A DNA stretch of 64,000 nt. Source: Malurus cyaneus samueli. Lineage: Eukaryota; Chordata; Aves; Passeriformes; Maluridae. The notes below the pieces were generated by a model, which saw nothing but the letters and a program-made list of their open reading frames with translations, was not told the DNA's origin and did no database searches. Position numbers and translations under genes: made by a program. The first letter of the stretch is position 1. Every line of letters begins with the position of its first letter. Positions 42,901-50,000 of the stretch are shown in pieces. Location of the stretch: contig CM019216.1 in NCBI GenBank assembly GCA_009741485.1, positions 51,103,792 to 51,167,791 of the forward strand, read 5' to 3'.

Positions 42901-45900
42901 TTTCAAAAAACAAGCTTTGTGTGAAACAAAATTCCAGAGTATATTACTTGACATCATATCATTACCCAGTGGGGAAGTTTTCCTTCAGGATATAGTTTTC
43001 TGATTTCTGTAACTGCAAAGTAGGCAGGCAACAAACAGGCATTTCTTTCCAAGATGTATGCTACCACCTATAAATAAAAAAATATATCAGTGTAAAAGAC
43101 TCTGGATAGGGTAAATGAATGTGCAATCTGTCTACTAGTCTGAGCTCGCTCAGATACAAGAATTAAAACAATTTTTCTTAAGTTCTGATAGTACTACTTC
43201 AATCTAAAAAATGCTTTAATTGTACAAGCATAAGTTAGACTGTTCAAGCCTAAGAAAGACCATGCCTCAAGGTATGGAAAACATTTACTATTTTTATTCA
43301 CTCAGAAAAAATTATCATTATTATATCCTATAAACCTTACGCAAGTCAAACATTGGGCCTGACTCTCTTGTTAGGGATTTTAATACTTATTTATAATATC
43401 TCACAAAAGTGCTTTGTTTACTGCATAAAATGCAATTACAGTAAAGAATTAGAACACAAAGGATAGGGCTTTCCTGTTGAACTACCCAAATGATCAGTCA
43501 CCCCAGCTATCAGAAACTCACTAAGAACAAAAGAATGAGGCCGATCTTCCTCCACAGTGGTATAAAATCCATATAGTTACCTCTCTCGCTGCTAAGAGCT
43601 GCTGTACAACAGCTGAGCTCACAGTGTTTGGAATTGTTAGGATTTTCTCTAGGATCACTTTCAGCAGATCGCGCACACCCTGAATGAAAGCACATGAAAT
43701 TAATATTACCAGATATTCTTTATTTCTGGCAGAAAGATTACACAATCAGTATGGTCAGACCGTATTTTGGCAAATTAGTTCTTGTTGCTAAGCAAGACAA
43801 ACTGCTACTATTAATACTAATCATATTAAATTTTAACAACAATTACATCAAATTCCTTATAGAACTTCTCAGTCTTAGGGTGCTCCAGAAGAAAAAAATA
43901 ACTGTTGGTAGTCAGTGTCTATCCAGAGATATAAAACCTAAAACGCCTGCTGCTGCCTGACCAGAGTGCAATTGCTGCATTTTATGTTTTCTGCTCTACC
44001 ATGAGCAGAAACAGCTTAACAGTGCTGTGAAGTGATTCTCTGCAAGACATGCATGGTTTCCTACTCCTTCTCTTGGAGTTGTACCATGCCAAGGACTCAG
44101 GTTTCAGGAAATTTTTGCTATTTAGCAATAAGGGTTAAAGCAGAAACCCTAAAGCAGAAAGCCAGTCTTAATACTTGATACTTTTATTTTTAGCATTTAC
44201 CACTTCTGCACCTGCATTAGGGTTATTTAGCTTGTAACTGAAAAAGAAGGAAAGGTGACTGTAACAGAGAAAAGAGTATGAAGAGTTACACTGAAAATGC
44301 AAAATTATTTCTTAGGGTAAAGCTCAACTATGAAAAAGCACTAGAAGTGGTCTTACTGAATTTCCTTTTTTAAGAAAAGCAGACTTTGGAAAAATTTTAT
44401 GTCTCTGAGATAAATAATTGCTAAAAAAGCTAACAAAAACCATGTCTTTGCAAAGAGAAGGAAATGAGTGAAAAATACCTTGTAGTCTACACCTCCAATA
44501 ATCTTCCGAACCAATTTAAATGTTAATGCCCACAGCTGAGTCCTTTCCCATTCCAGTGTATCTGAGTTTATCAGAGATTCACAAACCATCCTAGCAGAAG
44601 ACGACAATGCAAACAAGAATGAATGGCAGATAATAAGCACATTTTCCAAGATTAACTATACAATGTCATTGTAAAAATACTTCCAATATAACATCTTCCA
44701 AGTATCTTATAAATTATTCCAACATGGCCTACCTGGGTGGTAAAAGTCCAGTTTCTACTGCCATTGCTAGGCAGTCATAAAGAAAAGAAATTCTTTTAGG
44801 ACTATGTTGGCTATGAATGAATCTTACAATCCACTGGACACATTGCTCATGGGATTCCTGTAAAAGAAACAGAGGAGAGAAAGAATGTATTTACAGGTAG
44901 TGAAACAAACTATAAAATTTATACAGCATCCTACTTTGAAAAAATGAAATTAACACAAGAACAAGACTATAAACTGGTAGAAGGAATCCAGTTGCCCAAC
45001 CTATAGTTTTCCCTACAAGTCTTTTGATCTTATTTTGAAGAAGCTCACTTGTCCAGCAAAAGTTGGTCAGCTGTCCAGTACAGGAAACATTTTCTAGCTT
45101 AACCACTGATTTCTACAGTTGGTTTTCACATGTCAGTTAGCATAGACTAAAGTAAAATAAAACTGTTCTACATTATTCTTTCCTTTTCACATTCATAATC
45201 AAATTCAGTGAAATCTGATGAACGGGACTCCAATTATGGAGCAGCGTCTGGAGATATCTACCTTTTGAAAGGATTTTTAAGCTTAAACATCTATTTGTTT
45301 TTTTTTTCTTTTATCTACTTACTCACTTCTATCAGAAATTCTGTAATAAACACCCTTTTGCTCTTTACTTCTTTACTGTTACGCTTCTATTTGCTTATCT
45401 TTATTTGCACTGCACACCAACCTCTGCTGAACAGCTATACAACCTTACAAATCTCAAAACTACCTTTCTTTTCCTGCAAAGTCTTCCCATATTTGAAACA
45501 AAATTCTGAATGACTGGACACAGATGTTATAACTTAAGTCCTGGTCTACTAGAAAAGGTATCTTTATATTAAAAGAAGTATATAAAGCACACAGATGTAA
45601 GCAACAAATCAAATATTAACCTGGGAAAGACTGCTCCAGAACTGTCTAAAAGCTCCCAGGCAGCTGATCAGTTTGGTTCTCTCATCTTCAGGAGTGTCCA
45701 TAAACATCCTAATGCAAATAAGAACATTAGTTATTAGCAGTACCCAATGAAACAAGTAGAAAAATACATTTATACATAAAATTTTGTACCAATACAGTAA
45801 TACCACACTTACCCAGGGAAAGCCTCTTCAATTACTTCTGTTTTCTGTAAAAGAAAAACCCCGAGTGAGATATTGTTAGAAAAAAGGTTTTCTACGAGTA

Positions 45901-48615
45901 TCACACCATCAGGATGAAGGACAAAAGAGTAAGTTGTACTGTTATGGGACTGTACAGAGAACAATGGACTTCTTCTGCTAAGTCACACTGCTCCAAAGAC
46001 GAGATTGCTTTGTTTTCATATAAACATAGAAACCTCGTACATCCAGATTAAGGCTTTGTTTCTTTGTTTTGGTTTTTTTTTTTTTTTTTTTTTTTGTCTT
46101 CTAAACACCTTAATTCACTTCCCAAACTTGGAGAAATTGTTATATTATTACAGTTCTCTTTTCATAATTTGAAAAGCTAATATTTTTGAATTCCATTAAT
46201 TTTTTGTCCCACATATGTTCCATGACAGTTACACCATTCAATTAAATACAATTACTCTTTCATCCAAATTTAGATCCATTGCTTTTTAAATTCTGTTGAA
46301 TCATGTAATGGTCTGATAATAGGTAAAAAACTATACATGAATATCCAGTTTATTTCCTCTGAAACATTCCTTTTCCCCCTTTTTCAACTTCATTTTGTTC
46401 AAAGGCTTCTACATCATTATTCTAAAACTTCAGCAAATAGGTTCTGAAAAATACTATCTTACAGCTTTTCCTACCTTTTGTAAGAATTTCATATTATACT
46501 CAGGTGCGATCTATCACTCACCACTAAGTATTTTCATTGTTATATTACAGACATAAGAGCATGTAACAAAATCAACTTTCTGTTGTTTCTTTTCAATCAT
46601 TTGGTCCAGAACTGCCTGTCACTGCCACTCAAGAAGCAAAAGAGAAACAGACACTCATCTGCTCTGCATAGAAACAGAGGTTAAGGTTTGCTGCTGTCCA
46701 CCATGTTGGTACTACTAGCAGCGAAAGTAGTATCTTGCTATTTTATCAGTTATGGCTCCAAAAACACAGTTACATTTCATCAGGAATTATTTTGTTGTTC
46801 TATATCAATTTTAGTGCATAAAACAGGCAATCTGACAACAAAGGCAAATGACTGCATTAAAAATGTGAAAATAATCTGAATGGCAGTGTCAAAATGAGGA
46901 ATCAGTCACATGTAGGCAGTTAATACACTATAAGTAACTTAACACGACACAAAGAAAAGTACATCATGCATTTTATAATGCCAACTTCAAAACTGAAAGG
47001 TTGGGCTTTTCTTCCCTCGACTGAAATTCATCATATGAAGATAATTTTTAATGTCTCTGAGACCTACATATTCTTTCCAGTTCACACAATTCAATCTGTT
47101 TCTTTTGTCTGAAATGTCAGTCAGGCTTTTATTCAGGACCTTATCAGCTACTGTCACCCCAGTATTTCCAGCTGTGAAGGTCTTGTATCTACCAAGAAGC
47201 TCATTCATTTGTGTTCCACAAATGTGTGACATAATGACCCACTGACTTGGGTCTACACGGGAAAAGTCCTTTAATTTAACTTCTTTCTATCATATGGTCA
47301 CCCACCTAGAGAGGACAAAGGGAAGGCAGTGGACATACTTTTTCTGAACAATATTTTTAATACTGTCTCTCACAGCATCTTTCTGGATAAGTTGTTGAAC
47401 TGTGGGATGAGCAGGTTCACAGTGTGCTGGCTGAAGTACTGGCTGGAGGGCAGAGCTCTCAGGGTGACATTCAGTGGGGCTGCATTTGGGTGGTAACAGG
47501 TCACCAGTGGTGTACCTCTGGGCTCAATTCTGGAGTCAGTCATGTTCAACGTATTTTTCCATGTACGAGTTGAATGCAGCATTAGCAAATAAGATGATGA
47601 TACTAAACCGAGAGGAGCTGCTGGCTCTCTTGAGGGATGAGAGGCTGAGTAGACTGGAGAACTGGGCAATCAGTGATATGAAATTTAGCTAATGCCAGAT
47701 TCTGTACCTGGGACAGACTAATGCTGAACACAAGTATAAATTGGGAAAGGAGTGATTGGGGATCAGCCCTGCAGAAATGGAGGTGCTGGTGGGCAGCAGC
47801 TCAGTGTGAACCAGGGCAGAGCCTGGGTAGCCAGGAGGGAAACCCCATCCTGGGGTTTGTCAAAGACTATGTTCAACCAGCCAGACAAAAGAGGTGATTA
47901 TCCTGCTGCACTCAGTGTTGGTGTGGCCTCACAGTGAGCACGCTGAGCAGTTCTGGGGCCCACAAATTAAGAAGGATGTGAAAGTCCTTGAACGCATCCA
48001 AAGATAGGCAGCAAAGCTAGTGAAAGGGCTGGAAGAAATGTCCTATGAAGAATGGAGAAGGGCTTTGGGCTAACTGCGCTCCATTCTGCAGGCAGCATGG
48101 TGCGTGTGTATTTCCACAATATCTGATCATGCCATTATGCTGGCTGCAGGAAAACGTCTCCGCAAGACGTTCATCTTCTCACAGTCTCCTTCAAAGATTC
48201 TCTTTAAACTGCTCATTTTACAGCAAACTCAAAGCACTGTATTCGGTATTGGGTAAGCAAGCCGTTTTGTGCACAGTCCTACTCCGCCCCAGCTTTCCTA
48301 TAAAACTCAAAGGGCAGATCCCGCCCTCAAGAATTACCGTCCTTATGGCTCCCTCGGGCACCGCCGCCGCGAACACTCGCGAAACACCTGCCTGGGCCAG
48401 AAAAGACCTAAAGCCCCTCTCCAACCTGCTTTTTCTCTCCTTCAGGACGGCCCCACCCTCCAGAAGGAGCACGGCGGGCCGCAGGGACCCGGACGAGCGG
48501 CGGGCCTGCCCACAACGCTGCCCCGGCAGCGGCGGCGCTCCGGGGACGGACTCACCACCACCTCCTCGAAGATGCTCTGCAGCTGCGTCTCCATGGGCAC
48601 CATGGGGATCGCCAT
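12738..48615 (-). CDS. MED23: MED23, Mediator complex subunit 23 (29 coding exons)
   Basis: MED23 (Sur2, CRSP130) is a nuclear tail-module subunit of Mediator that links activators such as ELK1 and adenovirus E1A to RNA polymerase II. I identify it from near-continuous similarity of the joined exons to vertebrate MED23, for example METQLQSIFEEVV at the start, KFDDGGTSQLLWQHL in exon 11 and LRLRFITHISKMEPAA near the end. The 29 coding exons join to 4,134 nt (1,377 codons plus stop), keeping frame throughout. The protein is a single helical-repeat MED23 family domain without catalytic motifs. The start at 48615 is the first in-frame ATG after an in-frame TGA at 48648-48646; later ATGs at 48603 and 48594 give the ...MVPMETQ and METQ starts. 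Introns are GT-AG except intron 23 (AT-AC, U12-type) and the exon 20 acceptor (CG). Intron 10 is the longest, about 7 kb. CR1 fragments sit in introns 1, 10, 16 and 20. Confidence 0.97.
13611..13742 (-). CDS. MED23: MED23 exon 28
   Basis: Residues 1277-1320 (IGVAFYEMLLNADRY ... YMFTGDSVKDQ). Acceptor GGAAACAG and donor GTAAGT are clear; both ends are phase 0. Confidence 0.96.
14409..14529 (-). CDS. MED23: MED23 exon 27
   Basis: Residues 1236-1276 (FLTETLIPIVKTEFQLLYVY ... ERTRCMIE). Acceptor ACTACAG, donor GTAAAG. Completes the split Lys codon of exon 26. Confidence 0.95.
15052..15266 (-). CDS. MED23: MED23 exon 26
   Basis: Residues 1165-1236 (EPYWIVLHDCIVNVINSPSL ... GQLSLIPK). Acceptor TTCCCCAG; donor AA|GTAGGT lies within what would otherwise read as a TAG stop. 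Confidence 0.96.
16340..16412 (-). CDS. MED23: MED23 exon 25
   Basis: Residues 1140-1164 (SQPLVPRENITAWMNAIGLI then ITALP). Acceptor TGCCTCTAG, donor GTGAGT. Only 73 nt. Confidence 0.95.
16774..16939 (-). CDS. MED23: MED23 exon 24, preceded by AC acceptor
   Basis: Residues 1085-1140 (T|MAGKSPGPFPNCDWRFNEF ... NVVLK). No AG lies between the upstream in-frame TAA and the conserved MAGK; the exon instead follows the dinucleotide AC at 16941-16940, ten bases after a perfect U12 branch-site match. The donor of exon 24 is an ordinary GTATGT. Confidence 0.93.
16940..18039 (-). other. MED23: MED23 intron 23, AT-AC U12-type intron
   Basis: Read on the minus strand, the intron starts ATATCCTT (18039-18032), the U12 5' splice-site consensus. 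It ends TTCCTTAAC (16957-16949), a perfect U12 branch-site match, then CGTTGCCAC with AC at the boundary. Using these sites the junction codon is A|CT (Thr), giving the conserved ...RLVDTMAGKSPG.... Reading exon 23 to a later GT would add residues not found in other MED23 proteins and break frame. The intron should need the minor spliceosome with U4atac/U6atac, U11 and U12. Confidence 0.92.
18040..18276 (-). CDS. MED23: MED23 exon 23
   Basis: Residues 1006-1085 (DRPVTYLYNTLHYYEGHLRE ... KLIGRLVD). Acceptor CCTTGGCAG. The exon ends at the AT-AC donor ATATCCTT; the open frame runs nine more codons (NILIEVCVK) before a stop, which is intron sequence. Confidence 0.95.
19051..19267 (-). CDS. MED23: MED23 exon 22
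   Basis: Residues 934-1006 (KYPEKLYFEGLAEQVNPPVQ ... HLGGLYKFH). Acceptor TCCCTCCAG, donor GTAAGT. Confidence 0.96.
20455..20625 (-). CDS. MED23: MED23 exon 21
   Basis: Residues 877-933 (AMRSHEGNEAQVCYFIIQLL ... WHTKHMSYHK). Acceptor CATTTAAG, donor GTATCA; phase 0 at both ends. Confidence 0.96.
21264..21850 (-). mobile_element. CR1 LINE fragment, internally deleted, in MED23 intron 20
   Basis: Begins on the plus strand with the inverted CR1 3' end (CCATAGAATCATTTAGG) and continues through the usual 'scrape' and RT C-terminal blocks. Compared with the copy at 10.45 kb, it jumps from the GGCCCAGA block straight to the CCTGTAGCACCGC block at about 21730, losing about 225 bp. Its sense strand is the same as MED23. 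Dead copy. Confidence 0.88.
22138..22318 (-). CDS. MED23: MED23 exon 20, acceptor not AG
   Basis: Residues 816-876 (VLERIGARALVAHVRTFADF ... DRLILCL), almost identical to mammalian MED23, with donor GTAAGT. In the frame that continues exon 19 the exon must begin at 22318 (A|GTATTAGAA), but the two bases before it are CG (22320-22319), after a long T tract and CCTGGCTA. The only nearby AG is two bases into the exon and would shift the frame to a stop about 24 codons on. Either a sequence error, a variant or a non-canonical junction. Confidence 0.88.
23248..23453 (-). CDS. MED23: MED23 exon 19
   Basis: Residues 748-816 (VFFKQNNVPQESRFNLKKNV ... DTDHINQIGY). Acceptor TTTTTTCAG, donor AG|GTGAGC. 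Confidence 0.96.
23912..24036 (-). CDS. MED23: MED23 exon 18
   Basis: Residues 706-747 (DFFTGSDSIQGTWCKDILQT ... LSCFPAPLQ). Acceptor TTTTCTAG, donor GTAATA. Confidence 0.95.
25153..25316 (-). CDS. MED23: MED23 exon 17
   Basis: Residues 651-706 (CVESTALRLITALGSSEVQP ... LARATHVT). Acceptor CTTCTTTCAG, donor GTAATA. Confidence 0.95.
26072..26180 (+). mobile_element. CR1 LINE 3'-end fragment, plus sense, in MED23 intron 16
   Basis: About 110 bp matching the 3' end of a CR1: GCCTGGTCCAGTGGAAGGC, then a GATGACCTTTAAGGTCC block, ending in two octamer-like repeats ATTCTATG/AATCTATG. It lies opposite in sense to MED23. Confidence 0.8.
26757..26931 (-). CDS. MED23: MED23 exon 16
   Basis: Residues 593-651 (QLLPTVFKSHAWGILHTLLE ... 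NQNQLHLC). Acceptor TTTTTCACAAG, donor GTGAGT. Confidence 0.95.
27467..27609 (-). CDS. MED23: MED23 exon 15
   Basis: Residues 545-593 (SLIHSIATRVIKLAHAKSSV ... SLGIKGFIS). Acceptor TTTCCTCAG, donor GTAAGA. Confidence 0.96.
27795..28040 (-). CDS. MED23: MED23 exon 14
   Basis: Residues 463-545 (EFLQQSLRNKNLQMNDYKIA ... LLDSLTVHAKM). Acceptor GGCACACAG, donor GTACAG. Longest coding exon of the gene. Confidence 0.96.
28610..28755 (-). CDS. MED23: MED23 exon 13
   Basis: Residues 415-463 (YIPVPDINKPQSTHAFAMTC ... PHSLKLHH). Acceptor TTCTTTAG, donor GA|GTGAGT. Confidence 0.95.
29421..29494. other. 74-nt near-perfect hairpin in MED23 intron 12
   Basis: Positions 29421-29441 and 29474-29494 are exact reverse complements over 21 bp (arm starts ACATTTTAAGTGCTTG). 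Inside, after one G/G mismatch, five more pairs, two single-base bulges and six more pairs close a 6-base loop (29455-29460). The size and shape fit either a microRNA precursor or a mariner-type palindromic MITE like human MADE1. Both strands give a 5' arm containing UAAGUGCUU, the start of the miR-302 family. No clear target-site duplication was seen. It matches no element I recognise. Confidence 0.8.
30264..30407 (-). CDS. MED23: MED23 exon 12
   Basis: Residues 367-414 (LAGRGLIKGRDHLMWVLLQF ... FDLLYPEKE). Acceptor TTCTTGACAG, donor GTAAGT; phase 0 at both ends. Confidence 0.96.
31821..32021 (-). CDS. MED23: MED23 exon 11
   Basis: Residues 300-366 (HKQRCPVLEDQLVDLVVYAM ... HMVLSLHQK). Acceptor TGCCTTACAG, donor GTAAAT; phase 0 at both ends. 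Confidence 0.96.
32022..39003 (-). other. MED23: MED23 intron 10, about 7 kb
   Basis: The longest intron. It is AT-rich and holds one CR1 fragment (36059-36135) and one cryptic-exon candidate at 34796-34895. The 165-codon minus-strand frame at 34386-34883 overlaps that candidate. Otherwise nothing identifiable was seen. Confidence 0.7.
36059..36135 (-). mobile_element. CR1 3'-end fragment in MED23 intron 10
   Basis: A short inverted CR1 3' end: ATAGAACTGTAGAATCATTT, then GGTTGGAAAAGACC and the TCCAACCCAAACCATG block, after which similarity stops. Its sense strand is minus, the same as MED23. Confidence 0.8.
39004..39099 (-). CDS. MED23: MED23 exon 10
   Basis: Residues 268-299 (DLFEPQTALLRYVLEQPYSR ... 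MLGLNKQ). Acceptor CTTTTTCAAG, donor GTACTG; phase 0 at both ends. Confidence 0.96.
40261..40373 (-). CDS. MED23: MED23 exon 9
   Basis: Residues 230-267 (GRCSLLPVVNNSGAMCNSWK ... GLLPYDK). Acceptor TATATGTAG, donor GTACGC. Confidence 0.96.
41943..42012 (-). CDS. MED23: MED23 exon 8
   Basis: Residues 207-230 (LLGNLVSDFVDTFRPTARIN then SIC). Acceptor CTCACCCAG, donor GTAAGA. Only 70 nt. Confidence 0.94.
42966..43067 (-). CDS. MED23: MED23 exon 7
   Basis: Residues 173-206 (VVAYILERNACLLPAYFAVT ... EGKLPHW). Acceptor TTTATAG, donor GTAATG; phase 0 at both ends. Confidence 0.95.
43581..43679 (-). CDS. MED23: MED23 exon 6
   Basis: Residues 140-172 (GVRDLLKVILEKILTIPNTV ... VVQQLLAARE). Acceptor TTCATTCAG, donor GTAACT; phase 0 at both ends. 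Confidence 0.96.
44479..44590 (-). CDS. MED23: MED23 exon 5
   Basis: Residues 102-139 (RMVCESLINSDTLEWERTQL ... IIGGVDYK). Acceptor TTCTGCTAG, donor GTATTT. Confidence 0.96.
44733..44857 (-). CDS. MED23: MED23 exon 4
   Basis: Residues 61-102 (ESHEQCVQWIVRFIHSQHSP ... METGLLPP-type end). Acceptor TTCTTTTACAG, donor AG|GTAGGC. Confidence 0.95.
45621..45708 (-). CDS. MED23: MED23 exon 3
   Basis: Residues 31-60 (GMFMDTPEDERTKLISCLGA ... FRQFWSSLSQ). Acceptor TTTGCATTAG, donor GTTAAT. Confidence 0.95.
45813..45844 (-). CDS. MED23: MED23 exon 2 (32 nt)
   Basis: A very short exon: residues 21-31 (KTEVIEEAFP and two bases of a Gly codon). Acceptor TCTTTTACAG, donor GTAAGT. The translation matches the conserved N-terminal MED23 sequence, which makes the call safe despite its size. 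Confidence 0.93.
46073..46095. repeat. Poly(dT) tract in MED23 intron 1
   Basis: An uninterrupted T run of about 23 bases, read as poly(A) in the MED23 transcript. No adjacent retrocopy was recognised. Confidence 0.8.
47300..48068 (+). mobile_element. CR1 LINE fragment, plus sense, in MED23 intron 1
   Basis: Plus-strand translation, with stops and frame changes, follows the CR1 reverse transcriptase: GKAVDILFLNN and NTVSHSIFLDKLLNCG, a WL..R region, VTSGVPLGSILE, a degraded DDTK block, and a QFWGPQIKKDVKVLERIQ-like block ending near a KGLEEMSYEEWR-like block at 48065. It ends only about 0.5 kb from MED23 exon 1, in antisense orientation. It cannot code. Confidence 0.85.
48556..48615 (-). CDS. 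MED23: MED23 exon 1 coding part
   Basis: Residues 1-20 (MAIPMVPMETQLQSIFEEVV), donor GTGAGT. An in-frame TGA at 48648-48646 precedes the ATG at 48615, so translation cannot begin further upstream on this transcript. ATGs at 48603 and 48594 follow; all three have C at -3 and G at +4, so context does not separate them. Confidence 0.92.
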
Positions 48616-48679
48616 GGGGGCGGCCCGGCCCCGCGGGGCCCTTTGTCAGGCGCAGGCGGCGGCGCCCACCCCTCCCTGT

Positions 48680-48701
48680 CCCGCCCCGCCGGAAGTTCCG
48701 G
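48680..48701 (-). promoter_or_regulatory. MED23: ETS dyad and GC box, MED23 promoter
   Basis: CCGGAAGTTCCGG at 48689-48701 holds two head-to-head ETS core sites (GGAA on each strand), next to CCCGCCCC at 48680-48687 (a GC/Sp1 box on the minus strand). They lie about 65-86 bp upstream of the first ATG, near the likely transcription start. Confidence 0.6.
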
Positions 48702-49094
48702 CCGATCCCGCTCCCCGGGAAGCGACTGCTCGGCCCGGCCGTTCCGGGCGGCGCCACCGCCCCCTGCACGGGGGGAAAGGGACAGCCTCTCAACACTTGG
48801 GAGTGATTGGGTTTTGGTTTTCTTTTTACGAAAATATTACCTTAGGCTTCTTTGCTTTTTGAATAATGTTTTCTTTGAATAACCTCTTAGTGGAATATTT
48901 TGGAGAAATGCTTGTTCTGGTTCTATGATAAGGATCCCTTACCTATTGTGAGATCCCTCTCCTCAGGGCTGATCTCCAGCCACTACTCTCCCGATTTATA
49001 CTTGCACCCAGTTTGGTGTAATTACTATGGAGTTATTAATTCCCATAATAAGTCATAGAACAAACAGAAAATGGGTTTATCTGAACATATCTGG

Positions 49095-49575
49095 GAATAC
49101 AGAATCGCAGAATGGGTCAGTTTGGATGGGGCCATCTGCTCCGGCCTCCCTGCTCAAGCAGGATCCTCCTAAACACAGGGCACAGGATTGCATCCAGACA
49201 GTTCTTGAGTATCTCCAGTGGAGGGAGACTCCGCACCCTTTCTGGACAATCTACTCCAGTGCTTGCTCACCTGCACGGTAAAGTTCTTCCTCATTTTCAG
49301 CTGGAATTTCCTGTGCATCAGTTTCTGTGCCTTGTATCTTGTCCTAATGCTTGGCACCACTGAGAACAGCCTGGCTCCATCCTCTTGGCACCCTCCTTTT
49401 GGATACTTACAGACATTGATGGTGTCTCCTCTCAATCATCTCTTCCCGAGCCTAATCGAGCACCCTCACTCTTTCCTTGTAAGACAGCTGCTCCAGTCCT
49501 CCAGTCATCCTCATAGTCCTCTGCTGGACCCACTCCAGGAGCCCCATGTCTCTCTTACCAGAACTGGATGCAGTA
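49095..49575 (-). mobile_element. CR1 LINE fragment upstream of MED23
   Basis: Plus strand starts ACAGAATCGCAGAATGGGTC and runs through CR1 3' blocks typical of the 'CTGCTCAAGCAGGATCC' subfamily, ending at a CTCTTACCAGAACTGG region. Minus-strand translation retains CR1 ORF2 C-terminal words (KHWSRLSRKGAESPSTGDTQ and KLMHRKFQLKMRKNFTVQVS). Truncated and dead. Confidence 0.87.
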
Positions 49576-49623
49576 AAACACCATAGTATTATATTTAAAA
49601 ATTAATGCAATAGTACTACATTA

Positions 49624-49950
49624 GAATCACAGCATCATTAAGGTGGGAAAAGACCTCTAAGATCATCGAGTCCAAACAGTAGCCCAGCGCTCCCAAGCCC
49701 AACCACCAAACCCTGTCCCCAAGTGCCACATCTACACATTCTTTTAACACTTCCAGGGATGGTGATTCCTCCACTTCCCTGAGCAGTCTGTTTCAATGCC
49801 TAACCACGCATTCAGTGAATAATTTTTCCTGATATCCAATCTAAACCTCCCCTCATGCTACTTGAGGCCATTTCCTGTTGTCCTGTAAGCTGTTACCTGG
49901 GAGATGTGGCTGATTCCACACGACCACAACCTCCTATCTGGTAGAGAGTG
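49624..49950 (-). mobile_element. CR1 LINE fragment, second copy, abutting a TA repeat
   Basis: Starts AGAATCACAGCATCATTAAG, then GACCTCTAAGATCATCGAGT, and runs through the standard CR1 3' region to an ACAACCTCCTATCTGGTAG block, where it breaks into a TA dinucleotide tract. It lies about 50 bp from the previous CR1 copy, which belongs to a different CR1 subfamily. Confidence 0.87.
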
Positions 49951-49951
49951 T

Positions 49952-49989
<38 letters not shown>

Positions 49990-50000
49990 ATATATATTAT
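49951..50000. repeat. (TA)n microsatellite
   Basis: About 50 bp of TA dinucleotides, interrupted once by TTA near 49978 and again at the end. It begins exactly at the broken end of the CR1 copy at 49624. Confidence 0.9.

Larger units (their letters stand above)
48340..48775. promoter_or_regulatory. MED23: CpG island over MED23 exon 1
   Basis: GC content and CpG frequency jump sharply here in an otherwise AT-rich window (for example CACCGCCGCCGCGAACACTC at 48360). The block covers the start codon and the 5' splice site of exon 1, as expected for a housekeeping promoter without a TATA box. The long open frames on both strands here are a by-product of GC richness. Confidence 0.85.

Noticed and set aside
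42892..42930. Hairpin TTTGTTTCA...TGAAACAAA in a MED23 intron
   Set aside because: Only a 9-bp stem in AT-rich sequence; expected by chance in 64 kb.
48045..48862. Long overlapping open frames on both strands (up to 253 codons)
   Set aside because: They run from the end of a dead CR1 into the CpG island; GC-rich sequence has few stops. Only the 60-nt MED23 exon 1 is real coding.
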